A stretch of 10,355 bases of DNA. Source: Chthoniobacterales bacterium. GTDB taxonomy: Bacteria > Verrucomicrobiota > Verrucomicrobiia > Chthoniobacterales > UBA10450. Of this stretch, positions 1 to 6,838 are shown in pieces (the stretch's first letter is position 1; each line of letters opens with the position of its first letter). The notes beneath the pieces are model-generated. The model was not told the origin of the DNA. It did not search any database and saw only the letters and a list, made by a program, of their open reading frames with translations. The stretch is from NCBI GenBank assembly GCA_025980625.1, contig JAICXG010000092.1, forward strand, positions 1 to 10,355, given 5' to 3'. The position numbers and the translations under genes are program-made.

Positions 1-275
1 ACATCGCCTGGATAGTTAATACTGGCACGGCTGTGATTTCCGCTTACAACATTGGAAGCGTCGACCAGTTAACTCTCGTCAATGCTGTCGCAGCAACTAC
101 CCGTGACGGCAGCTCGCCAATTGATGTCGCCGCCTCCGCCGACAACAAGTATCTTTATGTGCTTAAATCAGCGACCGGCGAGATCGCTGCCTTTGCGATT
201 GACGGAAGCAATCTTCAGCCGCTCTTCGACCAGACTGGGTTGCCTTTAAGTATTCAAGGAATCGTGAGGCAGTAA
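1..275 (+). CDS. Lactonase-family beta-propeller protein, C-terminal fragment (5' end outside window)
   Basis: The frame is open from base 3 with no start needed and ends at TAA 273-275, leaving about 91 residues of the C-terminus. Two blade-like repeats are visible, each built as 'polar turn, then xxYV(L)N/K-x-G-T/E-xxxAxxI-x-G'. The clearest is around 'NKYLYVLKSATGEIAAFAID', preceded by 'SPIDVAASAD'. This is the pattern of the 7-bladed lactonase/YVTN-type propellers (6-phosphogluconolactonase-like fold), where 'P.dla.s.dg.yLYV.....g.i.af.id' recurs in every blade. Many such proteins in soil bacteria are exported and have no proven lactonase activity, so the enzymatic role is uncertain. The N-terminus, signal peptide and catalytic residues lie outside the window. 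The fold is fairly secure; the function is not. Confidence 0.72.
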   Translation, partial: IAWIVNTGTAVISAYNIGSVDQLTLVNAVAATTRDGSSPIDVAASADNKYLYVLKSATGEIAAFAIDGSNLQPLFDQTGLPLSIQGIVRQ

Positions 276-312
276 CCAAGGGCGGCAACACCGCTGGGTT
301 AAGCCGACCTGC

Positions 313-330
313 TCGCGCTGGCAAGCGCGG
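313..330 (+). terminator. Small hairpin after the propeller gene, possible terminator
   Basis: Bases 314-319 (CGCGCT) pair perfectly with 324-329 (AGCGCG) across a GGCA loop, and a T-G wobble extends the stem by one. It lies 38 bp after the stop of the upstream gene. No T-run follows, so it is only a weak candidate for an intrinsic terminator. Confidence 0.25.
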
Positions 331-377
331 CCCACTCACGATTGAGCGGAATGGCTGGCCGGCTGTCTAAGTGCAAT

Positions 378-767
378 ATGAAGTTATTAGATGCAGTCGC
401 GATCGTGGCAATCGCCGGCGGGCTTGCTGCGAGCGCGGCACAGGCGGGAACAGGTACAACGCCGCGGGTGAGATCTGATGCGAGGGGGCACGCCAACGTC
501 GTGATCGCGCGCGCGCCGAATTTTGGCTACCAGGAGCATATGAACCTTTTCATCGACGGCCGGTATGTGACGACGCTGAGTTACGGCCGTCGATTCGAAG
601 GTGTGCTTCCAACCGGTGAGCATTTCATCACGATGCAGCAGGTACCGCATTTGAACGATGCCTATCCGGTTTCGTATCAGCGCATTTTCGTCCGTCCCGG
701 ACAGACTAACGTTTTTACCGCGATCTGGAGAGACGCCGGGACGCGGATTGCGCTCGAAGAATCGTAG
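378..767 (+). CDS. Small exported protein of unknown function (PEGA/DUF2846-like pattern)
   Basis: The protein is 129 residues from ATG 378. That start gives a textbook signal peptide: a Lys at position 2, a hydrophobic core of Ala, Val, Ile and Gly up to residue ~20, and a likely cleavage site after Ala-Gln-Ala at 21-23. In-frame starts at 342 (TTG) and 351 (ATG) would only lengthen the N-region, and none of the three has a convincing ribosome site. The mature part of about 105 residues reads as a compact beta domain: 'ANVVIARAPNFG', then 'LFIDGRYVTTLSYGRRFEGVLPTGEHFI', then 'RIFVRPGQTNVFTAIW'. A short strand with 'v.iDG..v..l..g....v.lp.G.h.i' is the pattern of PEGA and DUF2846-type periplasmic domains; the match is by eye only. 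No cysteine or lipobox follows the signal, so it is probably soluble in the periplasm or secreted. The function is unknown. It stands alone between hairpins. Confidence 0.72.
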   Translation: MKLLDAVAIVAIAGGLAASAAQAGTGTTPRVRSDARGHANVVIARAPNFGYQEHMNLFIDGRYVTTLSYGRRFEGVLPTGEHFITMQQVPHLNDAYPVSYQRIFVRPGQTNVFTAIWRDAGTRIALEES

Positions 768-780
768 GTTTGTGAGTTGT

Positions 781-808
781 GACTCGGGCTGGCATTCCAG
801 CCCGAGTC
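781..808 (+). terminator. Perfect 12-bp stem with tetraloop, terminator-like
   Basis: Bases 781-792 (GACTCGGGCTGG) are the exact reverse complement of 797-808, with a CATT loop. The stem starts 13 bp after the stop codon of the preceding gene, the usual place for a transcription terminator. There is no T-run on the plus strand, so it may instead protect the mRNA 3' end or be a short dispersed palindrome. Confidence 0.5.
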
Positions 809-857
809 CACGAGTGGGTGGAATAACTTGCCAGGCCCGGCAAGCAGCGGCGGTGCG

Positions 858-926
858 AGAGATGGCCTCGCGATGGCAGCCGCGACAGCGAATCAGTTAA
901 TAACCTTCCGCGAAGTCGCCATCTCT
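858..926 (+). promoter_or_regulatory. Long-range inverted repeat in the leader of the transporter gene
   Basis: Bases 858-866 (AGAGATGGC) are perfectly complementary to 918-926 (GCCATCTCT). After a small internal loop (C against AGTC), 868-872 (TCGCG) pairs with 909-913 (CGCGA). The result is a 14-bp interrupted stem closing a loop of about 36 nt, ending 39 bp before the transporter start. A separate 6-bp hairpin lies just upstream at 827-844 (CTTGCC/GGCAAG). The structure could be a leader element or chance in GC-rich DNA; no known riboswitch class is recognised. Confidence 0.3.
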
Positions 927-965
927 TCCTTTCCTTCGCAGGATTTCGGGTGATTCTTTCGCCCG

Positions 966-2465
966 GTGAGCACGAGGACGAAGGAAAGCGCCGCAGCCGC
1001 GGAAATGGCGGAGAGCCCGCCTCCGGTGCGGGGGCTGCGCGGGTTCTTCGGCAAATTCAGCGTGCTTAGGAATGCGCGGCGCGAGCTCTGGCTCACGTTC
1101 CTGATCAAGTTCCTCATCTACACCGCTTATTCGATTACGAATAAGACGATGGTGCTGTGGCTCTCGCGCGACCTCGGCTTCAGCGATCAGGCGGCCGGCG
1201 CGCTCGTCGGCTGGGTCTGGGCGCCGGCGATGACGGTGTTCACCTTGCTGGCCGGCTCGCTCACGGATGCGATCGGCTTGCGCCGGACATTCTTTCTCGG
1301 CGTCGCGATCTGCACTTTCGCGCGCAGCGTCATGGTAGTGACTACGATCCCGGCGCTCGCGCTCATTTGCGGCGTGCTCCCGCTCGCGGTCGGTGAGGCG
1401 CTTGGGACACCGGTGTTGCTGGCCGCGACCCGGATTTATTCGACTACCCAGCAACGCTCGATCGCCTTTTCCATCATCTACATGGTGATGAATGTCGGCT
1501 ACGTCGCGGCCGGATGGATCTTTGATTACATCCGGCAACTCGATCTGCGCTTCCGCTTTTTCGGGTTCCAGCCGACGACTCACGAACAGCTCTTCCTGGT
1601 TAGCCTAACGATTGAAGTCCTCATCTTCCCCGCCATCTACTTTCTCCGTCGCGGTGAGGCTGAGAAAGCGCGGGAGGCGCGGGCGGCCGCGGCGACATCG
1701 GGATTCTGGCGACGGATCGGAGTGACTGTGCGCGAAAGCGCGCTCGAGACCGCGCAACTCTTCAAGCGCCTGGTCGGCCAGTCGGCCTTCGCTCGCATTC
1801 TGGTCTTCTTTCTGTTGATCGGTTTTCTCAAAGCTATCTTTCTCCAGATGGATTATGTTTTTCCGAAATTTGGTGATCGCGTCCTGGGTCTGCACGCCCC
1901 GGTCGGCAAGCTCGCCAACATCAACGCCATACTCATTATCATCCTTGTGCCGACGATCGGCGCGCTGACGCAACGCTTCTCTGCTTATCGCATGGTTGTA
2001 ATTGGTGGTGCTATCTGTGCGGCAGGAGTTTTCATCATGGCGCTGCCACCGGCGTGGTTTGTCTCCGGCGCAAAGAGCTCATTTGGGCAATGGCTCGGGC
2101 ACAGTTATCTCGGGGTCAAAGGGGATATTAATCCTTACTATATCATGTCGGCATTGTATCTGACGGTCTTCTCCGTCGGCGAATCCTTTTATTCCCCGCG
2201 GGTCTACGAATACGCGGCTGCAATTGCCCCGCGAGGTCAGGAGGCATCCTACGGCGCGTTGGCGTACCTTCCGTTCCTCATCGGGAAACTGCTCATCGGC
2301 ACCGCCGGCTGGGTGCTGGCGGCGTTCTGTCCCGCGCAAGGGCCGCGTCGCCCCGCCATGATGTGGCTCATCTTTGCTCTTGCGGCGTCGGTCGCGCCAC
2401 TCGGGTTGCTCCTTTTCAGTCGCTACATCCGAGTGCCGGAAGCGGGCCGGTCCCAAGCCGCGTAG
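966..2465 (+). CDS. MFS transporter, POT/PTR2-like
   Basis: A polytopic inner-membrane protein of 499 residues. After a polar, Ala/Pro-rich N-terminus (1-38), many hydrophobic segments follow, consistent with 12 or so helices. The loop between helices 2 and 3 carries MFS motif A as GSLTDAIGLRR (97-107), with the expected Asp101 and Arg106-Arg107. Further features resemble the proton-coupled oligopeptide (POT) branch: 'FSIIYMVMNVGYVAAGWIFD' near 174-193 and 'APRGQEASYGALAYLPFLIGK' near 423-443. Both correspond to well-conserved POT segments, but the ExxER motif of helix 1 is not seen, so peptide transport should not be assumed. The substrate is unknown. GTG 966 is the first possible start after an in-frame stop; no Shine-Dalgarno sequence is visible, and ATG 1005 is the alternative. 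MsrB follows 75 bp downstream on the same strand, so read-through is possible. The upstream leader has folded structure. Confidence 0.85.
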   Translation: MSTRTKESAAAAEMAESPPPVRGLRGFFGKFSVLRNARRELWLTFLIKFLIYTAYSITNKTMVLWLSRDLGFSDQAAGALVGWVWAPAMTVFTLLAGSLTDAIGLRRTFFLGVAICTFARSVMVVTTIPALALICGVLPLAVGEALGTPVLLAATRIYSTTQQRSIAFSIIYMVMNVGYVAAGWIFDYIRQLDLRFRFFGFQPTTHEQLFLVSLTIEVLIFPAIYFLRRGEAEKAREARAAAATSGFWRRIGVTVRESALETAQLFKRLVGQSAFARILVFFLLIGFLKAIFLQMDYVFPKFGDRVLGLHAPVGKLANINAILIIILVPTIGALTQRFSAYRMVVIGGAICAAGVFIMALPPAWFVSGAKSSFGQWLGHSYLGVKGDINPYYIMSALYLTVFSVGESFYSPRVYEYAAAIAPRGQEASYGALAYLPFLIGKLLIGTAGWVLAAFCPAQGPRRPAMMWLIFALAASVAPLGLLLFSRYIRVPEAGRSQAA

Positions 2466-2540
2466 AGCGCGATCATTTTTCAGCCGAGGCGACGGCCATT
2501 GCCGTGGAATAAAAGCGGGCGTAATTTCATCGTACGAGCG

Positions 2541-3191
2541 ATGAATGAATTACCTCTCTATCGACAAGCTTCGGAACGTGGCAATACTTCCACGCTCTGG
2601 GTCGCTCTCGCTCTTCTTGTCCTGATCGCAGCTGGCTCACTCTCTGTCGGCCGCGCAGGCGACAAGCAAAAGGAAACAACTTCTTCTGTCGTCGCGGCGG
2701 AGACCGCGGTAGCAGATTCAAACAACAGCACAACAACCAAGACCAACAAAATGTCCGACACCGAATTGCGCAATAGACTGACACCCGAGCAGTATCGCGT
2801 TACGCGAGAAAATGGAACCGAGCCGCCCTTCCACAACGCCTACTGGAACAACCATAAGGAAGGTATCTATGTTGATGTAATCAGCGGTGAGCCGCTTTTT
2901 GCTTCGACTGACAAGTTCGATAGCGGAACAGGCTGGCCGAGCTTTAGCAAACCAATCAATCCGGCCAATGTGGTTGAGAAAGGCGATAAGTCACTCTTCG
3001 TGGAGCGAACCGAAGTGCGCTCCAAGGAAAGTGACTCGCATCTGGGCCATATCTTTGATGATGGCCCGCAGCCTACCGGATTGCGTTACTGCGTTAACTC
3101 GGCAGCGCTGCGTTTCATTCCGCGCGAGAAGATGCAGGAAGAAGGTTACGGCCAGTATTTATCTCTTTTCGACAACGGCGGCAAGAAGTAG
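2541..3191 (+). CDS. msrB: Membrane-anchored peptide-methionine (R)-S-oxide reductase, one-Cys, zinc-less form
   Basis: MsrB reduces the R-epimer of methionine sulfoxide in proteins. ATG 2541 gives 216 residues: an N-terminal hydrophobic helix (about 18-37), a Ser/Thr/Asn-rich linker (about 42-70), and the MsrB domain (about 76-205). Family signatures are clear: 'LTPEQYRVTRENGTEPPF', 'FDSGTGWPSF' (127-135), 'SHLGHIFDDGP' (166-175) and 'LRYCVNSAALRFIP' (181-194), where Cys184 is the catalytic cysteine. Cys184 is the only cysteine in the protein. The four zinc-binding Cys positions are Asp112, Ser115, Ser161 and Ser164, and the usual resolving-Cys position in 'SGxGW' is Thr130. It is therefore a zinc-free, one-Cys type. 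The helix suggests action at the periplasmic face of the membrane. A TTG at 2499 would extend the protein without adding a recognisable domain. ATG 2751 (Met71) starts exactly at the catalytic domain and could make a soluble form, but no ribosome site precedes it. Confidence 0.93.
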   Translation: MNELPLYRQASERGNTSTLWVALALLVLIAAGSLSVGRAGDKQKETTSSVVAAETAVADSNNSTTTKTNKMSDTELRNRLTPEQYRVTRENGTEPPFHNAYWNNHKEGIYVDVISGEPLFASTDKFDSGTGWPSFSKPINPANVVEKGDKSLFVERTEVRSKESDSHLGHIFDDGPQPTGLRYCVNSAALRFIPREKMQEEGYGQYLSLFDNGGKK

Positions 3192-3239
3192 AGCGGCTGC
3201 CAGAATTGATTTCCGGGCTCTTGCGCCAAGGTTGGAGCT

Positions 3240-3312
3240 CCCCTCATCCTAACCTTCTCCCCAATGGGAAAAGGAACTCCCTCTCCCCTTGGGGCAGGGT
3301 TGGGGTGAGGGG
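3240..3312. repeat. Palindromic dispersed repeat, pyrimidine-rich 'CCCCTCATCC' type
   Basis: The left arm, starting CCCCTCATCCTAACC at 3240, is an imperfect reverse complement of the right arm ending GGTTGGGGTGAGGGG at 3312. Inner arms CTTCTCCCC and GGGGCAGGG continue the pairing. The middle reads AATGGGAAAAGGAACTCC. Elements of this style (CCCTCA...TGAGGG ends with GGGA-AGG centres) recur in many genomes as REP-like intergenic palindromes. It sits between two convergent genes and may fold as a bidirectional terminator. Copy number cannot be seen from one window. Confidence 0.6.
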
Positions 3313-3355
3313 CCGCAGGCGGAAATTACTTTTGGCGGATGCTCTAACGCTCAGA

Positions 3356-3459
3356 TGTCATCCTAAGCCGGAGCGTGGCGGAGGCTCGAAAGGCTCTGTT
3401 CGTTCACGTCTCGATCGCGCGACGGGCGCTCGACTTCGCTGCGCTCCGCTCGGGATGAC
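3356..3459. repeat. Palindromic dispersed repeat, 'TGTCATCC...GGATGAC' type
   Basis: The left arm, beginning GTCATCCTAAGCCGGAGCG at 3357, is an imperfect inverted copy of the right arm ending GCGCTCCGCTCGGGATGAC at 3459. The arms run about 33 bp with a few mismatches and one-base gaps, around a centre of roughly 35 bp containing CGATCGCGCGACG. Elements with these ends are common intergenic repeats in several soil phyla (general knowledge, not searched). The outer end lies immediately next to the TAA stop (complement of 3460-3462) of the minus-strand gene, so the element was either inserted exactly at that gene end or serves as its terminator. Confidence 0.65.
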
Positions 3460-4029
3460 TTAGTGGATCGGACGCTTCACGACGAAAATAGTGATCGAGC
3501 TGGCCTTGCGGTTTTCTCCGCGCGCGACAACGCGTGTCAAAACCTGGCCTTTACGCACCACATCCCATGCGACGGTGCGGTCGCTCAGGATAGGCGCTTT
3601 CTTTGTCTCGCCGATTTTCTCGAAGGCGATCTCCTGCCCCGGTCGCAGAAATCCCGTGAGATAAGTGACGGCACCGCGTTCATCAGTTTTCACAAGCACT
3701 GACTTGAAGTCTGACCTTGCGAGCTGCCAAAGCACCTTCTTTTCTTCCTCGCCCTGGTCGCGGTCTTTTGCCGCCTCCATTGCCGGGTGACCCGGCTCTG
3801 CCAATGGGTCGAACAATTCGTGCGCTCTTTCGAGTGAGTCAAACAGGTGCAGACCCAGGATGGCGGTATCTACCTTCACTGATTCCGCCGCTTGCAGGCG
3901 CTGTTTGAATGATGCCGGGTGATTCGGTTGCGCCGGCGCCGGTGAGCTTGCAGGTGATGGGTTTGGCGATGCGTCGCTCTGCGCAGTTACGCACAGATTA
4001 ACTAGTAAGACGCTAATGACCAGCCGCAT
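3460..4029 (-). CDS. Small exported protein of unknown function
   Basis: The protein is 189 residues from ATG 4029. A short signal peptide (Met-Arg, then a Leu/Val/Ile core to about residue 15, cleavage probably after Ala in 'TAQSDA') leads into a Pro/Ser/Ala-rich linker (about 21-40), which suggests a tethered or extracytoplasmic domain. The rest has a charged helical stretch (about 50-98, Glu/Lys-rich) and a likely beta domain (about 102-187: 'SVLVKTDERGAVTYLTGFLRPGQEIAFEKIGE', 'AWDVVRKGQVLTRVVARG', 'SITIFVVKR'). No family is recognised. A Cys at residue 13 is in a poor lipobox context, so it is not called a lipoprotein. A GTG at 4035 adds two residues, but the AAGG ribosome site (4039-4042) is better spaced for ATG 4029. 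It follows the BNR gene on the same strand with a 35-bp gap and is probably co-transcribed with it. Confidence 0.72.
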   Translation of the reverse strand: MRLVISVLLVNLCVTAQSDASPNPSPASSPAPAQPNHPASFKQRLQAAESVKVDTAILGLHLFDSLERAHELFDPLAEPGHPAMEAAKDRDQGEEEKKVLWQLARSDFKSVLVKTDERGAVTYLTGFLRPGQEIAFEKIGETKKAPILSDRTVAWDVVRKGQVLTRVVARGENRKASSITIFVVKRPIH

Positions 4030-4038
4030 TGACACGAG

Positions 4039-4044
4039 CCTTTT
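4039..4044 (-). promoter_or_regulatory. Ribosome binding site choosing ATG 4029
   Basis: On the minus strand AAAAGG ends 9 nt before ATG 4029 but only 3 nt before the alternative GTG 4035. The spacing favours the ATG. Confidence 0.5.
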
Positions 4045-4064
4045 GCGCTCCGGCTGCCGCAGAC

Positions 4065-6605
4065 TTATTGCACCGTGAATTCTGTCCCGCCTCGGGTGAA
4101 GTCCTCCAGCGCAAGTGAGCTGATCTCAAAAGCCTCGCCGCGCAAGCCACAGAAAACCGAACGCCGCGCGATCAGCGGGTGACCGGCCGCGCTCAAAATC
4201 GCGTTCAGCTTGGAGGCCGAGACCTTGACTGTGACGATGAAATTCGTCTGGTCGATTGAGCCGGAATCCGCACTTCCCACGACCGTGTCAGTCGTGCTGC
4301 CACTGAAATCGCGAACCGTCGTTCCATAGCTATAGCTTAGGACACCGCTCGAATCAGTGCTGGCCTGGATAAAGAACTGGTCGCCATCATCCGACAGACC
4401 CTTCGAGTAAGCGTTGCCACTAATGCTGATCACGCCAGTTTCAGGAGCATTGGCGGTGAAATACATGCGCCAGGTCGTGTTTGGCGGAATCGTTGCCAGA
4501 TCCGACACCTTCATCGTGCCGGTGATCGTAATCGCCTGCCCTACCCGCAGAGTCGAGTATTTGATCGTGATAATATCCACGGCCGAAGGTTCGGGTCCAA
4601 CTGCGAGCAGCCCGGTATCCTCATCGTAGGCAAAGTCGGTCACCTGCTCCCCGCCGGGTCCGGGTTGCATCGCTTGTGGAGTCAGGCCCCCGGTAGGCGG
4701 CGGGGTCGCTCCGGGGACGGCAAAGGGCTGTGCTGGCAACAGCGAACCTTCCTTTTGCTTTGCAAGGGTTCCGCCCTTGATGGATGGGCCGGTAGTTTGC
4801 CGCGCCACGTAACAGTTACCGTTAAAGTCGTTATGATCGTCGGTATAGCCGATGACTGCCGCGCCCAGCGGATCAAATGTCAGCTGGAAGTAATCGATCA
4901 GGTTGCGATTGGGCGACTCACCGAGGAGCGAGAGACCTTTGAGTGAAATGTTGGATGCGTGGATCGTGTGGTCGCTGGCCTGGACAATGCGGAAGGTGGG
5001 GTTCTGCGCGATGGCATTGAAGCTCTGGGCGAAATAGACCCGCCAGCGCGCGTTATCGTTATTGCCCTGGTTGTCGGTCGCATACCATGCCACCCCGACG
5101 GAACCGGGAAGCGGACCGGCCGCAACCCACGGCATCAGGTTTACCTGCGTATTCGGGTCTGCCGGGTTATTCACCTGCACAGGAGCACTCCAAGTCACTC
5201 CTTTATCGCTCGAGCTAGTGAGATAAATGTCATTTCCGTCCGAGTAACAGAGATAGACCGTGTTCGGCGCACTACCCGTCGGATGATCATTGGCCACTCG
5301 CATCGCGACGAAGATATTGGCCGGGTCAATTGTCGTTGGGATCGGCTGCGAAAGTGTATAAGTCGCCGGTGGAAGGCCCGGCGCCGGCGGTGTCCCGACG
5401 GCGATCTGCCCATCGTTGCCACTAATATAAACCGTGCCATCGAATTGATCGACATCGAGCGAACCAGTCTGCGCCATTGTTCCGACGAGAACCGCCGGCC
5501 CATAAGTCAGGCCGCCATCGATGGACTGTTGCACAAAAACAACTCCCGCGCTGAAGCCCCGATACTCGAGATAGACCGTGTTCGCCCCGTAAAAGCCCAT
5601 CCATTGCCGGTCATTGATGGGAACACCTCCGGCAAAATTACCGACCGGGTTGAATTGGAAAGTTGCGCCGTGATCAAGCGAACGGCCGATCGTCACGTTT
5701 GCCGCCGTCAGGCTGGAGTAAGCGAGCGCCGGCTCACCTGTCCCGCCGATTCCGGTAAAGGGGCCGAAGCCGGTTGCAATATCGACGTCGCCGCCACCGA
5801 GCGCGCCGGCCGATAACTGATCCTGTTCAGCCTGCGAAAAGATGGCGTCGGGCTGCCCGCGGTAAATCGGGACCCGCATATTTGGGTCATAGAGTGGGTT
5901 CTTGGCTACCCCGATGTTGGAGCGCAAATCGAAATACCACAGGTCGACCCCGGCCGGCACGCCGCGGATGCCAGCGATGTAATAGTTACCCAGCAGATCG
6001 ATCCGGCTGCTCGGCTCCCCATCACTAAAAGCGGTTTGCGCTTTCACGGTCGAGTTTGGCGCGAAACTCATCCCACCACTGATATAGCTGGCGACGCGGA
6101 CCGCTGGCGCGTCTTCAAGTGTAATAGTGCCCTGGGGCTGATCGACTCCCGGCGTGTTTGTAAAGTAGACCGCGATCACATTGAAATCGCCCGGCGCATC
6201 ACTCACTGGGATGACTGTGCTCTCACTCGTGCCCGGCGGGCCGCCGCCGGAGCTATTGACAAGGTCGCCGTCGGAGCCATCCGCGTTGCGCTTGTGCACG
6301 TAGAGGTCGTAATCGTTGCTGCCGGAGGTCCAACTGATTTTGACGGCGATGACCTTGCCGGTGTAAACGCCAGCCGCGACATGCAGGACGAAAGTATCGC
6401 GATTGACTCCCTCGATTGCGGTAGTTTCGTCGGTGCCACCGGTCCCGATCGCCGTGCCCGACCAGGTGATGGGTGTGGTCGTGCCCGGACTAAGTGTGCC
6501 CTCGGTTGGATTGGCCGCGCGGAGGGGGTTTGCCAGGCAAAATGAGAGGGTGACTGTGACTACGGCGGCGAGGCCGGCGATGGGTGAAGAGAGAAGGTTT
6601 TTCAT
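4065..6605 (-). CDS. Large secreted BNR/Asp-box (sialidase-fold) protein with PPC-like N-terminal domain
   Basis: An 846-residue protein with a signal peptide (Lys2, hydrophobic core about 9-26, cleavage likely after Arg-Ala-Ala near 31). Residues ~40-165 resemble a bacterial pre-peptidase C-terminal (PPC) beta-sandwich, with 'SGSNDYDLYVHKRNADGSDG' (94-113) and 'NVIAVYFTNTPG'. Residues ~170-610 look like a beta-propeller: three Asp-boxes (SxDxGxT[W/F/Y]) occur at 309-316 (SLDHGATF), 361-368 (SIDGGLTY) and 465-472 (SSDKGVTW), and 'INDRQWMGF' (330-338) matches a motif frequent in BNR-containing secreted proteins. Residues ~670-846 form a separate C-terminal beta-rich domain I cannot name. Asp-boxes are structural, so they do not prove sialidase activity, and I cannot confirm the arginine triad. 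It is probably an extracellular carbohydrate-active or binding protein. ATG 6605 is supported by GAGG 7 nt upstream (complement of 6613-6616). It heads a likely two-gene operon with the 3460-4029 gene. Confidence 0.82.
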   Translation of the reverse strand: MKNLLSSPIAGLAAVVTVTLSFCLANPLRAANPTEGTLSPGTTTPITWSGTAIGTGGTDETTAIEGVNRDTFVLHVAAGVYTGKVIAVKISWTSGSNDYDLYVHKRNADGSDGDLVNSSGGGPPGTSESTVIPVSDAPGDFNVIAVYFTNTPGVDQPQGTITLEDAPAVRVASYISGGMSFAPNSTVKAQTAFSDGEPSSRIDLLGNYYIAGIRGVPAGVDLWYFDLRSNIGVAKNPLYDPNMRVPIYRGQPDAIFSQAEQDQLSAGALGGGDVDIATGFGPFTGIGGTGEPALAYSSLTAANVTIGRSLDHGATFQFNPVGNFAGGVPINDRQWMGFYGANTVYLEYRGFSAGVVFVQQSIDGGLTYGPAVLVGTMAQTGSLDVDQFDGTVYISGNDGQIAVGTPPAPGLPPATYTLSQPIPTTIDPANIFVAMRVANDHPTGSAPNTVYLCYSDGNDIYLTSSSDKGVTWSAPVQVNNPADPNTQVNLMPWVAAGPLPGSVGVAWYATDNQGNNDNARWRVYFAQSFNAIAQNPTFRIVQASDHTIHASNISLKGLSLLGESPNRNLIDYFQLTFDPLGAAVIGYTDDHNDFNGNCYVARQTTGPSIKGGTLAKQKEGSLLPAQPFAVPGATPPPTGGLTPQAMQPGPGGEQVTDFAYDEDTGLLAVGPEPSAVDIITIKYSTLRVGQAITITGTMKVSDLATIPPNTTWRMYFTANAPETGVISISGNAYSKGLSDDGDQFFIQASTDSSGVLSYSYGTTVRDFSGSTTDTVVGSADSGSIDQTNFIVTVKVSASKLNAILSAAGHPLIARRSVFCGLRGEAFEISSLALEDFTRGGTEFTVQ

Positions 6606-6838
6606 AGATGGGCCTCACGGTTAAGATTCATGAATTTTTAATTAAATCGTGATTCCATTGGCACCCGGACTTACCATGACATCAATTTTTCACCGTGGCA
6701 TCGCCTCCACTCGCCAGGACGAGGGCGCCGAAGAATCGCCTGGGCCTGTGCAGGCAGATGACAAATATCCGCAGAGAATTGCCCGCAGACTTAGTAATTT
6801 CCTTGACTTTTCCGCCCTCGTCGGCCTTCAATAGCAAC
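6606..6838. promoter_or_regulatory. Divergent intergenic region between BNR and kelch genes
   Basis: This 233-bp stretch separates two divergently read secreted propeller genes and should hold both promoters. An AT-rich patch at about 6629-6647 (TGAATTTTTAATTAAATCG) lies 24-42 bp upstream of the BNR start. On the plus strand, TTGACT (6803-6808) followed after 18 bp by TTCAAT (6827-6832) is a weak sigma70-like pair; if real, transcription would start at or near the kelch ATG 6839. An in-frame GTG at 6695 would extend the kelch gene backwards, but the added 48 residues do not look like protein of that family. Confidence 0.35.

Noticed and set aside
897..1583. Minus-strand open frame of 228 residues opposite the transporter
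   Set aside because: Extremely Arg/Glu/Asp/His-rich composition with no hydrophobic core, typical of the reverse strand of a GC-rich membrane protein gene. The opposite strand has clear MFS motifs.
4959..5816. Plus-strand open frame of 285 residues opposite the BNR gene
   Set aside because: Low-complexity Arg-rich shadow of a gene with a signal peptide, Asp-boxes and a good ribosome site on the other strand.
6695..6838. N-terminal extension of the kelch gene from GTG 6695
   Set aside because: It would place the signal peptide about 65 residues inside the protein. ATG 6839 gives a normal signal sequence at the N-terminus.
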